64,000 nucleotides of DNA from Alteriqipengyuania flavescens (GCF_030406725.1 NZ_CP129107.1:1-64000); one strand, 5' to 3'. Counted from the stretch's first letter, positions 49,602 to 60,997 are shown. The notes: generated from the sequence alone by a model not told the origin. Program-made: numbers and translations.

Positions 49602-50425
49602 GCCGCCAGGGCCTCGCCGCTCAGCGTGATGCGGTGCATGATGCGCTCTTCGCCGGGATAATCGTTCAGCGCCATGTGCCACGTCGTCCGGTTGTCCCAG
49701 ATCGTCACCGTGCCGGGCTTCCACACCACCCGTGCCTGCGCCTCCGGCGTCATCGCGGCGGCATAGAGCCTTTGCAGCAGCGGCAGGCTTTCCTCGCGCG
49801 TCTGCCCTTCGAAGTGCAGGGTGAAGGCCGGGTTCACGTACAGCAGCTTGCGGCCTGTCTGCGGGTGGCGGATCACGACCGGGTGGGTCGCCAGCGTCTT
49901 CAGCTCCTGACCGCGCAGCGCCTTGCCCTGGTCGGTCTGGGCATAGGCGCCGTCGGGCGCATAGATATGGTCGGCGGAATGGACGGCGCGCATGCCGGCG
50001 ATCTCGGCCTTCGTCTCCTCGTCCAGCGCATCGTAGGCCGCGCCCATGTGAGCGAACAGCGTGTCGCCCCCCTTGAGCGGCAGGGTCCGCGCCACGAGGA
50101 TGGAGCCCATCGCCGGCACCTGGTCATAGGAATGGTCGGTATGCCAGCCGCCGCCGATATTGGTCTGCTGGTCCTTTTCCTTGCGGACCTCGGCAATCTC
50201 CGGATGCTCTCCATTCAGCGGGAAGTAGTTGTTGATGTCGATCCCGCCCCACCGGTTGGCGAGCTCAATGTGCTGCTGCGGCGACAGGTCCTGCCCGCGC
50301 AATACCACGACGCCGCTTTCCCAGACCGCTTCCTTCAACTGATCCAGCGCTTCGTCGGACATTTCGGCGAGCTGGCAGCCGGTCACCTCGGCGCCGATTT
50401 CCTCGCCCAGCGGGGTCATCTTCAT
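49598..50425 (-). CDS. TauD/TfdA-family Fe(II)/2-oxoglutarate dioxygenase
   Basis: This 275-residue enzyme has the TauD facial triad pattern: HTD in GGGWHTDHSYDQVPAMGS near residue 95 and the distal His in NRTTWHMALNDYPG near residue 250, followed by the 2-oxoglutarate-binding Arg (MHRITLSG). The start is chosen at an ATG after GCAGGAGAG. Such enzymes hydroxylate sulfonates, phenoxyacetates or similar compounds; substrate unknown. It converges with the preceding minor gene by four bases. Confidence 0.9.
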   Translation of the reverse strand: MKMTPLGEEIGAEVTGCQLAEMSDEALDQLKEAVWESGVVVLRGQDLSPQQHIELANRWGGIDINNYFPLNGEHPEIAEVRKEKDQQTNIGGGWHTDHSYDQVPAMGSILVARTLPLKGGDTLFAHMGAAYDALDEETKAEIAGMRAVHSADHIYAPDGAYAQTDQGKALRGQELKTLATHPVVIRHPQTGRKLLYVNPAFTLHFEGQTREESLPLLQRLYAAAMTPEAQARVVWKPGTVTIWDNRTTWHMALNDYPGEERIMHRITLSGEALAA

Positions 50426-50632
50426 CGCATCTCTCCTGCGCGACTCGCGCGGCGATGCTACGCCGAAACCCGCGCGTCGCCAAATCACCCGCGATCTGCC
50501 GGATACCCGGCTTGCATGAATCGGGGGCGGCTGCTAGGCGCGCGCCAATCTTGCGAGGGCCGCCCGTTCCGGCCGGCCGTTTCGCAGTCGATCAGATAAT
50601 CCGTTACCCGGACCCGAGAAGGACTTTTGCGC

Positions 50633-51190
50633 GTGGAGATTTCCGCCGGTATTCAGGCTAGCCTGGCAGGCCGCTATGCTTCCGCCCTGTTCGACCTCGC
50701 TGCCGAAAAAGGCACCGTGACCGCTGTCGAATCGGACCTCGAGAAGCTCGAAGCAGGCCTCGACCAGTCGGACGAACTGCGCCAGCTGACGACCAATCCG
50801 CAGGTTTCGCGCAACGATGCGCAGAAGGCCGTGTGGGGCGTTGCCGCCATCATGGGCCTGGCCGACCTCACCCAGAACTTCCTCGGCACGCTGGCGCAGA
50901 ACCGCCGGCTGGGCCAGCTGCCCGCCATCATCCGCGCCTTTCGCGCCATCGCCGCCGCCCAGCGCGGCGAAGTGACGGCCGAAGTCACCAGCGCCCACGC
51001 CCTCACCGACGCCCAGCTTTCCACGCTGGAGCAGAAGCTGAAGGCCCGCGAAGGCCGCACCGTGAAACTAACCACCAAGGTCGACCCCGACTTGCTCGGC
51101 GGCCTTGTCGTCACCATCGGTTCGAAACGCATCGACGGTTCGATCCGCACCCGCCTCAACACCCTCGCCAACGCGATGAAAAGCGCCTGA
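50633..51190 (+). CDS. atpH: ATP synthase subunit delta
   Basis: This 185-residue protein (OSCP/delta family) joins the F1 head to the peripheral stalk. It has [15 protein letters not shown] at the start, [17 protein letters not shown] and the C-terminal [21 protein letters not shown]. The GTG at 50633 is preferred because AGAAGGA lies nine bases upstream; a TTG at 50627 is closer to it and less likely. It is the first gene of the F1 operon; the F0 genes are not in the window, as is usual in alphaproteobacteria. Confidence 0.92.
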   Translation: MEISAGIQASLAGRYASALFDLAAEKGTVTAVESDLEKLEAGLDQSDELRQLTTNPQVSRNDAQKAVWGVAAIMGLADLTQNFLGTLAQNRRLGQLPAIIRAFRAIAAAQRGEVTAEVTSAHALTDAQLSTLEQKLKAREGRTVKLTTKVDPDLLGGLVVTIGSKRIDGSIRTRLNTLANAMKSA

Positions 51191-51210
51191 CAGGCTCAAA
51201 GGACAACGCA

Positions 51211-52740
51211 ATGGATATCCGCGCCGCAGAAATCTCCAAGGTCATCAAGGACCAGATTGCCAATTTCGGCACCGAAGCCGAAGTCACCGAAGTCGGCAGC
51301 GTGCTGTCGGTGGGTGACGGTATCGCCCGCATCCACGGCCTCGACCAGGTCCAGGCCGGCGAGATGGTCGAATTCCCCGGCGGCATCCAGGGCATGGCGC
51401 TCAACCTCGAAGCCGACAACGTCGGTGTCGTGATCTTCGGCTCCGACGCCGAGATCAAGGAAGGCGACACCGTCAAGCGGACCGGCACAATCGTGGACGT
51501 TCCCGTCGGCAAGGGCCTGCTCGGCCGCGTGGTCGACGCGCTCGGCAACCCGATCGACGGCAAGGGCCCGATCACCGACGTGACCCGCGCCCGCGTGGAA
51601 ACCAAGGCCCCCGGCATCATCCCGCGCCAGTCGGTGCACGAACCCGTGCAGACCGGCCTCAAGGCCATCGACGCCCTGGTCCCGATCGGCCGCGGCCAGC
51701 GGGAACTGATCATCGGCGACCGCCAGACCGGCAAGTCCGCCGTCGCGATCGACACCTTCATCAACCAGAAGGAACTGAATGCGGGCGACGACGAATCGAA
51801 GAAGCTCTACTGCGTCTATGTCGCCGTTGGCCAGAAGCGCTCCACCGTGGCGCAGCTCGTCAAGACGCTCGAGGAAAACGGCGCGATGGAATATTCCATC
51901 GTGATCGCCGCCACCGCGTCGGAGCCTGCCCCGTTGCAGTACCTCGCCCCCTACACCGGCTGCGCGATGGGTGAATTCTTCCGCGACAACGGCATGCACG
52001 CCGTGATCGTGTACGACGACCTTTCCAAGCAGGCCGTCGCCTATCGCCAGATGTCGCTGCTGCTGCGCCGCCCGCCGGGCCGCGAAGCCTATCCGGGCGA
52101 CGTGTTCTACCTCCACAGCCGCCTGCTGGAGCGTGCGGCAAAGATGAACGCCGACCAGGGTTCGGGCTCGCTCACCGCGCTGCCGATCATCGAAACGCAG
52201 GCCGGCGACGTGTCAGCCTATATCCCGACCAACGTGATCTCGATCACCGACGGCCAGATATTCCTCGAAACCGAGCTGTTCTACCAGGGCATCCGCCCGG
52301 CCATTAACGTCGGCCTGTCGGTCAGCCGCGTGGGCGGTGCCGCCCAGACCAAGGCGATGAAAAAGGTGTCGGGCTCGATGAAGCTGGACCTCGCGCAGTA
52401 CCGCGAGATGGCCGCCTTCGCCCAGTTCGGCAGCGACCTCGACGCCGCCACGCAGAAGCTCCTCAACCGCGGTGCGCGCCTGACCGAACTGCTCAAGCAG
52501 CCGCAGTTCTCGCCCCTGCCCTTCGAAGAGCAGACCGTGTCGATCTACGCCGGCACCAACGGCTATCTGGACGATATCCCGGTGAACCGCGTGACCGAAT
52601 ACGAAGCCCAGATGCTGAGCTTCATGCGGAACGAACACGCCGACGTGCTCACCGACATTCGCTCGAGCGGCAAGTTCGAGGGCGAAACCGCCGACAAGGC
52701 GAAAGCCGCGCTCGACACGTTCGCCAAGCAGTTCGCCTGA
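51211..52740 (+). CDS. atpA: ATP synthase subunit alpha
   Basis: This 509-residue non-catalytic F1 subunit has the P-loop GDRQTGKS at residues 169 to 176, the beta-barrel domain at the N-terminus ([20 protein letters not shown]) and the family signature [14 protein letters not shown] near residue 365. Three copies alternate with beta in the F1 head. The gene follows atpH by 20 bases with an AAAGGA site and precedes atpG by 28 bases. Confidence 0.97.
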   Translation: MDIRAAEISKVIKDQIANFGTEAEVTEVGSVLSVGDGIARIHGLDQVQAGEMVEFPGGIQGMALNLEADNVGVVIFGSDAEIKEGDTVKRTGTIVDVPVGKGLLGRVVDALGNPIDGKGPITDVTRARVETKAPGIIPRQSVHEPVQTGLKAIDALVPIGRGQRELIIGDRQTGKSAVAIDTFINQKELNAGDDESKKLYCVYVAVGQKRSTVAQLVKTLEENGAMEYSIVIAATASEPAPLQYLAPYTGCAMGEFFRDNGMHAVIVYDDLSKQAVAYRQMSLLLRRPPGREAYPGDVFYLHSRLLERAAKMNADQGSGSLTALPIIETQAGDVSAYIPTNVISITDGQIFLETELFYQGIRPAINVGLSVSRVGGAAQTKAMKKVSGSMKLDLAQYREMAAFAQFGSDLDAATQKLLNRGARLTELLKQPQFSPLPFEEQTVSIYAGTNGYLDDIPVNRVTEYEAQMLSFMRNEHADVLTDIRSSGKFEGETADKAKAALDTFAKQFA

Positions 52741-52768
52741 GCCTGAGAGAGACACCTAGGGAGCCAAC

Positions 52769-53644
52769 ATGGCCTCGCTGAAAGAACTCAAGGGTCGGAT
52801 CAACTCGGTCAAGTCGACCCAGAAGATCACCAAGGCCAAGCAGATGGTCGCTGCGGCCAAGCTGCGCCGCGCGCAGGCGGCGGCGGAAGCCGCGCGCCCC
52901 TATGCCACGCGGCTGGCCGACGTGATGGCCTCGCTCGCAAGCAAGGTGTCCGGTGACGGCGCGCCGAAGCTGCTGGCCGGCACGGGCAACGACCAGCGTC
53001 ACCTGCTCGTCCTCGTCAACACCGACAAGGGCCTGTGCGGCGGCCTCAACGCCAACCTCGTCAAGGCTGCGAAGCTCAAGGCGAAGGAATTGCTGGCCCA
53101 AGGCAAGGACGTGCAGTTCTACCTCGTCGGCAAGAAAGGCCGCGCGCCGATCAAGCGCGACTACGCCGACCGGATCGAACAGCACTTCGACACCAGCACC
53201 GTGCGCAACCCCGGTTTCGAGGAAGCCGAAAGCATTGCGGACGAGCTGATCGAAATGTTCGAAGGCGGCAAGTTCGACATCGCGCACCTGATTTTCCCGA
53301 CCTTCAAGTCGGCGCTGGTGCAGGAACCGACGATCAACCAGCTGATCCCCGTCCCCGCCCCGGAAACGGACGCGGCAGCCGGCAGCGACGCGGTCGTGGA
53401 ATACGAGCCCGGCGAGGAAGAAATCCTCGAAGAACTGCTGCCGCGCTACGTCAAGACGCAGGTCTTCGGCGCGCTGCTGGAAATCGCCGCGTCGGAACAG
53501 GGCGCTTCGATGACCGCGATGGACAACGCCACGCGCAACGCCGGCGACCTGATCAGCAAGCTCACCATCCAGTACAACCGCAGCCGCCAGGCCGCGATCA
53601 CCACCGAACTGATTGAAATCATTGCAGGCGCGGAAGCGCTCTAA
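52769..53644 (+). CDS. atpG: ATP synthase subunit gamma
   Basis: This 291-residue central-stalk subunit begins [20 protein letters not shown] and ends [20 protein letters not shown], the two long helices that form the rotor coiled coil, with [20 protein letters not shown] in the Rossmann-like middle. Its rotation drives the alpha/beta catalytic cycle. The middle contains an acidic stretch ([14 protein letters not shown]) also seen in other alphaproteobacterial gamma subunits. It is 21 bases before atpD. Confidence 0.95.
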   Translation: MASLKELKGRINSVKSTQKITKAKQMVAAAKLRRAQAAAEAARPYATRLADVMASLASKVSGDGAPKLLAGTGNDQRHLLVLVNTDKGLCGGLNANLVKAAKLKAKELLAQGKDVQFYLVGKKGRAPIKRDYADRIEQHFDTSTVRNPGFEEAESIADELIEMFEGGKFDIAHLIFPTFKSALVQEPTINQLIPVPAPETDAAAGSDAVVEYEPGEEEILEELLPRYVKTQVFGALLEIAASEQGASMTAMDNATRNAGDLISKLTIQYNRSRQAAITTELIEIIAGAEAL

Positions 53645-55135
<1,491 letters not shown>

Positions 55136-55140
55136 GGCAT

Positions 55141-55398
55141 ATGGCCCTTCACTTCGAACTGGTGACCCCTGCCAAGCTGGTCCGGTCGGAAGACGTCCAC
55201 ATGGTCGTCGTCCCCGGCAGCGAAGGCGAATTCGGTGTGCTGGAAGGCCACGCGCCTTTCATGTCGACCATCCGCGACGGCGCGGTGCAGGTCTACAAGA
55301 CCGAAGGCGCCGCCCCGGAAGAGATCGAAGTCCGCGGCGGTTTCGCCGAAGTGGGCGAAAACGGCCTCACCGTCCTGGCGGAACACGTCGAAGGCTGA
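55141..55398 (+). CDS. atpC: ATP synthase subunit epsilon, short form
   Basis: This 85-residue protein is the N-terminal beta-sandwich of the epsilon subunit ([57 protein letters not shown]). The usual subunit is about 130 to 140 residues with a C-terminal helical hairpin that inhibits the enzyme; that hairpin is absent here. Short epsilon subunits are known in alphaproteobacteria, where a separate zeta protein can do the inhibition. A terminator follows 28 bases after the stop. Confidence 0.92.
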   Translation: MALHFELVTPAKLVRSEDVHMVVVPGSEGEFGVLEGHAPFMSTIRDGAVQVYKTEGAAPEEIEVRGGFAEVGENGLTVLAEHVEG

Positions 55399-55426
55399 TC
55401 GCCTCGATCACGACCTGAAAGATAGA

Positions 55427-55452
55427 GGGCGGCCCGATGGGTCGCCCTTTTT
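55427..55452 (+). terminator. Rho-independent terminator of the atp operon
   Basis: A nine-base-pair stem GGGCGGCCC/GGGTCGCCC (one G-T pair) with a three-base GAT loop is followed by TTTTT. It lies just after atpC and marks the end of the atpHAGDC operon. Confidence 0.85.
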
Positions 55453-55577
55453 CGTGGACGAAGTGGCACGGTAAACGGACCTGCAACCACAGCGCGAAAG
55501 GCGGGGTTAGGCCTTTGGGGCGAAATTACCCATGCAGCGGGGACAATCGAGGGGGCACCATGAAGGAGCACTCGCCC

Positions 55578-55820
55578 ATGTCGCATACAGTGTCGCAACC
55601 GATATCCGATATCCGCGGCCCCGCCGCCCAGCGCCGCGAGAACCGCGCCGCGAAGGCCAAGCTGCCGCCCAGCTACGACGTCCACTGGTCGCAGCGCCGC
55701 AAGGCCGAAGTCGTTCGCGCCGTGCGGGACAAGCTGATCACGTTCGATGAAGCGCGCTTGCGCTACTTGCTCAGCCGCAGCGAATTCGAAAGCTGGGAGC
55801 AGGAATTGGAAGACGCCTGA
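55578..55820 (+). CDS. DUF1153/SciP-type DNA-binding protein
   Basis: This small protein (80 residues from the ATG at 55578, 86 from 55560) has the DUF1153 helix-turn-helix: HWSQRRKAEVVRAVRDKLIT, FDEARLRYLLSRSEFESWE. In Caulobacter the family member SciP restrains CtrA-activated genes in G1. Here an AAGGAG site sits nine bases before the 55578 ATG, so it is preferred. The N-terminal part contains SHTVSQPISDIRGPAAQRRE. The gene stands alone after the atp terminator. Cell-cycle control is inferred from the family. Confidence 0.82.
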   Translation: MSHTVSQPISDIRGPAAQRRENRAAKAKLPPSYDVHWSQRRKAEVVRAVRDKLITFDEARLRYLLSRSEFESWEQELEDA

Positions 55821-55872
55821 GGTCCATCCGGTTCAGTCGGGCCATAGGCATAATCACACCTGCCACGAAAAA

Positions 55873-55898
55873 GGGGCGCGACCGCAAGGCCGCGCCCC
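55873..55898 (-). terminator. Terminator of the lipoprotein gene
   Basis: An eight-base-pair stem GGGGCGCG/CGCGCCCC with a ten-base loop is followed on the minus strand by TTTTT (and on the plus strand by TCTTC). It lies 25 bases past the lipoprotein stop and 53 bases past the DUF1153 gene and may serve both. Confidence 0.75.
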
Positions 55899-55922
55899 TC
55901 TTCATGTTCGCTAAGCGATGGC

Positions 55923-56186
55923 TTATTCGCCGTCACCCACCGACATGTTGTCTTCATCGACAGCGTCGGCTGCTTCGCCAGCGGCGTCAGCCTGTGCGTC
56001 CAGAGCCTCTTCGGCTGCTTCGTCGCCCTGTGCGTCGGCCAGATCGGCCTGCTCTTCGAGCACGTCTTCTTCGGCTTCGGCTTCAGCCACGGCCACGTCT
56101 GCGGCCTGGTCTTCTTCCGACTGTGCGCATGCGGCGAGGCTTGCGGCTGCGAATGCAGCCATCGTGATTGCGGTCAGTTTACGCAT
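55923..56186 (-). CDS. Small acidic lipoprotein
   Basis: This 87-residue protein has a lipoprotein signal (MRKLTAITMAAFAAASLAAC) with the lipobox LAAC, and a mature part of about 68 residues that is almost only Ala, Asp, Glu and Gln (EAEAEEDVLEEQADLADAQG, AAEEALDAQADAAGEAADAV). It looks disordered or helical and strongly negative. It may bind cations or act as an envelope spacer; no family was recognised. The ATG follows GGGAGTTCCC-type sequence, with the start chosen by the signal peptide. Confidence 0.75.
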   Translation of the reverse strand: MRKLTAITMAAFAAASLAACAQSEEDQAADVAVAEAEAEEDVLEEQADLADAQGDEAAEEALDAQADAAGEAADAVDEDNMSVGDGE

Positions 56187-56252
56187 GGGAACTCCCTGTC
56201 TTGTTGATTGCGTTACCCACCACAATGGCCGAATGCCGGATGGGTTCCGGCT

Positions 56253-57152
56253 TTATGGCGAAATTTTGGCAGACTGCAAGCGGCTGGCGTTCCACAGGTA
56301 CAATCCTGCCCCGATAATTAGCGCTGCGCCGACTAGGGTTTGCCAATCTGGAATGTCGCCGAACAGGACGATACCGAGCAGCGTGGCGACCAGCATCTGG
56401 ACATAGGTCATCGGTGCGACCGTGGCCGCCCCGGCGCGTGTCGTGCCGAGATAGACGAGCCAGTGGGCCGTCGTGGCCGTCACCGCGACCACCGCGCAGC
56501 GCAGCGCGACGTGCCATTGCGGCCAGCCTATCGCCAGCTCTGGCAGGCCGCTCGCCACTCCCAGCAGGGCTGCCACCACCAGTATCGGCGCGGCGATCGA
56601 GGCGATGGAAAACTGCATCGCCAGCGGGCTCGCCAATTTGGCGGACATGCGGTTGCCGATCATCACGAAGCTCATGCCGATGGCAGAGCCCAGCGGCAGC
56701 AGCGCCGACCAATCGAAATCGGCCGGGTCGGGCCGCAGCACCAGCATGACGCCGGCAAATCCCCCGACCAGCGAGATCCACGTCTCCTTGCGCGATTCCT
56801 CGCCCAGCATCACGATGGCGAGCACGGCGGTCAGCATCGGGCTGGTGAAGACGATCGCGGTTGCGGTGGCCAGCGGCATCACGAACACCGCGCTGAAGAA
56901 GCTGAGCGTCGCAAACGCCACACCCGCGCCGCGCATCAGCTGCACCCCGGGGCGCGGCAGGCGGAACCCGCCCGGCCCTTCCCGCCAATACAGCAGCACG
57001 CCGAGACCGATGGCGCCGAGCGTATAGCGCAGCGCCGCAACCCCGGTCGGCGGCCAGGCCCCGGCCATCGTCTTGATGATCGCATCGCCCAACGACAGGA
57101 ATGCAAATCCGGCCAGTGCAAAAAGCAATCCGCTGCGTTCGTCCTGCTGCAT
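56253..57152 (-). CDS. EamA/DMT-family transporter
   Basis: This 299-residue inner membrane protein has ten predicted membrane segments in two EamA repeats. The first repeat contains LLFALAGFAFLSLGDAIIKT, LRYTLGAIGLGVLLYW and IVFTSPMLTAVLAIVML; the second contains VAPMTYVQMLVATLLGIVLF and GAALIIGAGLYLWN. Substrate unknown; the family moves amino acids, nucleosides or other small metabolites. It is divergent from the polysaccharide glycosyltransferase gene across about 130 bases. Confidence 0.88.
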   Translation of the reverse strand: MQQDERSGLLFALAGFAFLSLGDAIIKTMAGAWPPTGVAALRYTLGAIGLGVLLYWREGPGGFRLPRPGVQLMRGAGVAFATLSFFSAVFVMPLATATAIVFTSPMLTAVLAIVMLGEESRKETWISLVGGFAGVMLVLRPDPADFDWSALLPLGSAIGMSFVMIGNRMSAKLASPLAMQFSIASIAAPILVVAALLGVASGLPELAIGWPQWHVALRCAVVAVTATTAHWLVYLGTTRAGAATVAPMTYVQMLVATLLGIVLFGDIPDWQTLVGAALIIGAGLYLWNASRLQSAKISP

Positions 57153-57280
57153 GCCGCGCGCTTTGGCAGGCTGCGGCGCAAAAGCAAGCCCGGCCCGCGT
57201 GGCAGCGGCTCGCCATGGTTTACCATTCCTTAAGGCCGATGCGCGAAAGTCGGTTCGAACGGGGGCGAATTGCGGCACAC

Positions 57281-58288
57281 ATGACCAAGCTGATCATCCA
57301 GATTCCCTGCCTGAACGAGGCGGAGGACCTGCCGGCCACATTGGCGGCCCTGCCCCGCCAGGTTCCGGGTATCGACACCGTAGAATATCTCGTCATCGAC
57401 GACGGATCGAGCGACGACACCGCCGGCATCGCCGCGCGCTGGGGCGTCCATCACATCGTCCGCCATCGCCGCAACCGGGGCCTTGCCGCTGCGTTCCAGA
57501 GCGGTGTGCGCGAAGCGCTGGCGCAAGGGGCGGACGTCATCGTCAACACCGATGCGGACGGGCAATACGAAGGCGCGGACATCGCCCTGCTGGTCACGCC
57601 GGTTCTGGAAGGAAGCGCCGATATCGTCGTCGGCGATCGGGGCGTGGCCAGGAACGCGCATTTCGGCAACTTCAAGCGCCGCCTGCAGCGCATCGGCAGT
57701 GCCGCCGTCCGCAAGCTCAGCGCCACCGACATCACCGATGCCGTCAGCGGCTTTCGCGCCTTCAGCCGCGATGCCGCCCAGCGCCTGACAATCACCACCG
57801 AATTCAGCTACACCACCGACATGCTGATCCAGGCCGGGCGCAAGCGCATGGCCATCGCCAGCGTGCCGATCCGCACCCACGCGACCCCGCGCCCAAGCCG
57901 CCTGTTCCGCAGCGTGCCGCGCTTCATCATGCAGACCGGCGTCACGATGGCGCGGGCCTATACGATGTACAATCCGCTGCGCGCCTTTGTCGGCAGCGGC
58001 CTCGTGGTGGCGCTAATCGGTATGGTCCCGCTGCTGCGATTCGTGTGGTTTTATCTGCAGGGACAGGGCGACGGGCACATCCAGTCGATCGTGATCGGCG
58101 GGGCGCTGCTCGTCATCGGGGTGCTGCTGTGCATCCTCGGCGTGCTGGCCGACCTGGTCGCCGCCAATCGCAAGCTGCTCGAAGCGAACCTGCTCGAGAT
58201 CCGGCAACTGCGCGAGAAGGTCGATGCGCAGGCAGACGCCTTCTCTGACTCCGCCGATGAACACCCGCGTCGGTCGCGCACGGGATAG
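57281..58288 (+). CDS. Family 2 glycosyltransferase with C-terminal membrane segments
   Basis: This 335-residue protein has a GT2 catalytic domain: IQIPCLNEAEDLPATLAAL, YLVIDDGSSDDTAGIAARWG, VNTDADGQYEGADI (DxD-like) and the TDAVSGFRAFSRDAA loop. Two membrane segments near residues 240 to 300 (VVALIGMVPLLRFVWFY and IVIGGALLVIGVLLCILGVL) anchor it, as in dolichol- or undecaprenyl-phosphate sugar synthases (DPM/ArnC type). It may load a sugar on a lipid for the downstream GT-C protein. The TAG stop is four bases before the next ATG. Confidence 0.88.
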   Translation: MTKLIIQIPCLNEAEDLPATLAALPRQVPGIDTVEYLVIDDGSSDDTAGIAARWGVHHIVRHRRNRGLAAAFQSGVREALAQGADVIVNTDADGQYEGADIALLVTPVLEGSADIVVGDRGVARNAHFGNFKRRLQRIGSAAVRKLSATDITDAVSGFRAFSRDAAQRLTITTEFSYTTDMLIQAGRKRMAIASVPIRTHATPRPSRLFRSVPRFIMQTGVTMARAYTMYNPLRAFVGSGLVVALIGMVPLLRFVWFYLQGQGDGHIQSIVIGGALLVIGVLLCILGVLADLVAANRKLLEANLLEIRQLREKVDAQADAFSDSADEHPRRSRTG

Positions 58289-58292
58289 GCGC

Positions 58293-59915
58293 ATGCAGAC
58301 CGCAATCGCCCGGCGTCCGATCTCCAGCCTCCCCGCTTGGCTCGCCGACGGGCGAACGCTCGCCATCGCCTGCGGCCTCGCCATCCTGGCCATGCAGGTC
58401 GAACTGGTTTTCGCCAAAAGCGTGAACTGGGACGAATTCTTCGGTTTCGGCCAGATCCACCAGTGGTTGTGCGGCGAACCGGTGCCGGTCCTGCAGGTGC
58501 CCTATGTCTACCTCTTCGGCTGGGTGCCGCGCCTGCCCGGTGGAGCCATCGACCACATCCTCGCCATCCGGGCGCTGATCCTGCCGTTCGAACTGCTCAC
58601 GGCTGCCGTGATCTTTGACCTCGCCCGCCGCTTTGCCAGCCGCAACGCCGCACTGCTGGCGGCGTTGGCCTATATCGGCGGAGGACACGTGTTCCTCCAC
58701 GCCTTCGCCCTGCGCGCCGACATGATCGCGGCGAGCCTGCTGATGGGCGTGCTGTGGGTGGTCCTCACCCGCCCGCTCCGCTCGCCGGCACTGGCGGGCG
58801 CGGCGCTTCTCTTCACCCTCGCGATGATCGCCACGATCAAGAGCGTCCTGTATGCGCCCGCAATCCTTGCCGCCCTGTGGTGGCGCCGTGACAGCCTGCC
58901 ACTGCGCCTCCTGATCCCCGCAGCGGCAGTGGCGGCAGGCCTGGGCCTCGTCGCCCTGGTCGCGACCGGCGCATCCGGTCCCCTATTCACGATGGCAGCG
59001 TCGTCTGCCGAACGCATGTTCGATGGCGGACTGTTCCCGCAAGGCGGCTATCTCGCCGACCAGCTGCTGACCGCACCGATCCTCACGATCATGCTGCTCG
59101 CCGGCGCTGTCATCCTGTGGCAGCGGTGCCTGCAGGCCCTGCCCTTCCTCGCCGCGTGCCTCGTGCCGCTGCTGGCGGTCGCGATCTATCGCAATGCCTT
59201 TCCCTATTACTACGTCTTTGCGCTGCCGCCTGCGATGATCATCGCTGCGGCCGGGGCGGACTGGATGCAGAAGCGATACGGCCTTGCGCCCGTCGCCGCC
59301 GTGCTGGCGATCAATGCTCTTGCCCTCTCCCTGTCGGAAGACCGCCAGGTCCTGCACGACCAGCACACCGTGCACGCGGGGATCGCCGAGATTTTCCCCG
59401 AGCCTGTCACCTATATCGACGACGCCGCATTCGTCGGCCCCTTCCCGCGCGCGGTGCATCACTTCGCGAGCGGCTGGGGCCTGTCGGGCTATCGCGCCGC
59501 TCGCCAGCCGAGCTATCGCATGGCGATGGAGCAGCGCGTCGTCCCCTTCCTGCTGCGCGAAGGCCCGGCGATGGAGAATTTCGATCCGGCAAGGGACGGC
59601 GAATTGATGCTGCTGGGCGAAGATACCGCAGCCCTGCGCGACAATTACATCCGCCACTGGGGCAAGGTCTTCGTGGCGGGCAAGCGGATCGGTCCGGGGA
59701 TCGGGCGGATCGAGGTGCTGGTTCCGGGCACCTACACCGTCGAGGGCTCCGCTGTCACCGTCGACGACCGAACCCATGCACCGGGCCGGACGGTCGTCTT
59801 GCAGCGCGGCGAGCATGCCGTGTCCGCGCAGGGAACCGCGACCTTGCGCTGGGGAAATCATTTGCCGCGCCCGGCCTTTGCGTGGCCCGACGGGGCGCTC
59901 TACACCAACTATTGA
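58293..59915 (+). CDS. GT-C-type membrane glycosyltransferase, probable
   Basis: This 540-residue protein has about ten membrane segments and the first-loop acidic motif SVNWDEFFGF near residue 45, typical of GT-C (PMT/ArnT-like, family 39) enzymes that use lipid-linked sugars. A soluble C-terminal domain of about 170 residues follows (YIDDAAFVGPFPRAVHHFAS, LVPGTYTVEGSAVTVD). The start at 58293 is four bases after the upstream gene; an ATG at 58257 is possible. It and the flanking genes form one plus-strand operon. The acceptor is unknown. Confidence 0.75.
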   Translation: MQTAIARRPISSLPAWLADGRTLAIACGLAILAMQVELVFAKSVNWDEFFGFGQIHQWLCGEPVPVLQVPYVYLFGWVPRLPGGAIDHILAIRALILPFELLTAAVIFDLARRFASRNAALLAALAYIGGGHVFLHAFALRADMIAASLLMGVLWVVLTRPLRSPALAGAALLFTLAMIATIKSVLYAPAILAALWWRRDSLPLRLLIPAAAVAAGLGLVALVATGASGPLFTMAASSAERMFDGGLFPQGGYLADQLLTAPILTIMLLAGAVILWQRCLQALPFLAACLVPLLAVAIYRNAFPYYYVFALPPAMIIAAAGADWMQKRYGLAPVAAVLAINALALSLSEDRQVLHDQHTVHAGIAEIFPEPVTYIDDAAFVGPFPRAVHHFASGWGLSGYRAARQPSYRMAMEQRVVPFLLREGPAMENFDPARDGELMLLGEDTAALRDNYIRHWGKVFVAGKRIGPGIGRIEVLVPGTYTVEGSAVTVDDRTHAPGRTVVLQRGEHAVSAQGTATLRWGNHLPRPAFAWPDGALYTNY

Positions 59916-60997
59916 TGACCGCGCCGCGCATCCTGTTCGTGACCCGCAAGTGGGCGCCCGCGATCGGCGGGATGGAGACGTACAGCCACCGCCTCAGCGA
60001 AGAGCTGGCCGAGATCGAGCCGGTCGAGGTGGTCGCCCTGCCCGGCCGCGAAGACGGTTCGCCGCCCTCCGCAGCGGCCTTGCTCGCCTTCCCCTTTACC
60101 GTCCTGCGCCACCGGTTTGCGCGCGACACCGTTCCCGACGTGCTGCATCTCGGCGACATGGCTATCTGGCCGCTCGGCCTGCTGGCGAAGCTGTTCGCGC
60201 CGGGACGGCAGGTGGTGCTGTCCGCCCATGGTACGGACGTGTCTTACCCCGCGCGCGGCGGCTTTCTCGGCAAGACTTACGGTGCTTACCAGCGGCTCGG
60301 CGCGCGGCTTCTGGGGCGGAGCGCCACAGTGGTGGCCAATTCGGATACGACGGCGGAGGCTGCCCGGGGACTGGGCTGGCACGTCGCGGCGATCGTGCCG
60401 CTGGGGACGGATCTGCGCGCGCCGCAGGAACCCGCCGCCCACACCGACGAAATCCTGTTTGCCGGCCGCCTCGTCACTCGCAAGGGCTGCGGCTGGTTCG
60501 TGCGCGAAGTCCTGCCTCTGCTGCCGGAGCGTTTCACGCTCGCCGTGGCGGGGACCGGCTGGGCGGAAGACGAGGCCTTCGTGACCGAACACCCGCGCGT
60601 GCGCTTCCTTGGCGGGCTCGACCAGGCCGAACTCGCTCGCGCATACGGCCGGGCGCTGTGCGTCATCGTGCCCAATATCGAACTGGCCAACGGTGAATTC
60701 GAAGGCTTCGGCCTCGTCGCGCCGGAAGCGGCGGCGTGCGGCGGCGTGGTCCTCGCCGCGCGGACCGGCGGCCTGACGAGCGCCGTGCGTGACGGTGAGA
60801 CCGGGTTCCTCCTGCCTCCCGGCGATGCCGCGGGGTGGAAGGCGCAGATCGAGGCAGTCGCGGCATGGAGCGTGCCTGAGCGTGCGGACTTCATCCGCAA
60901 TGCGGCGAGGGTCGCGACCGAACATTACAGCTGGCCCCGCGCGGCGCGCGAGACCTTTGCCGTCTACGCGCTGCCTTCGCCCGCTTTCCATGCCTGA
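59915..60997 (+). CDS. Family 4 glycosyltransferase
   Basis: This 360-residue protein has the GT-B fold: ILFVTRKWAPAIGGMETYSH at the start, VVLSAHGTDVSYPARGGFLG, EILFAGRLVTRKGCGWFVRE in the C-terminal lobe, and the donor motif EGFGLVAPEAAACGGVVLA with the E-x7-E pattern. It transfers a nucleotide-activated sugar in surface polysaccharide synthesis. The ATG shares a base with the upstream stop (TGATG). Its last 34 bases overlap the convergent minus-strand gene. Confidence 0.92.
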   Translation: MTAPRILFVTRKWAPAIGGMETYSHRLSEELAEIEPVEVVALPGREDGSPPSAAALLAFPFTVLRHRFARDTVPDVLHLGDMAIWPLGLLAKLFAPGRQVVLSAHGTDVSYPARGGFLGKTYGAYQRLGARLLGRSATVVANSDTTAEAARGLGWHVAAIVPLGTDLRAPQEPAAHTDEILFAGRLVTRKGCGWFVREVLPLLPERFTLAVAGTGWAEDEAFVTEHPRVRFLGGLDQAELARAYGRALCVIVPNIELANGEFEGFGLVAPEAAACGGVVLAARTGGLTSAVRDGETGFLLPPGDAAGWKAQIEAVAAWSVPERADFIRNAARVATEHYSWPRAARETFAVYALPSPAFHA

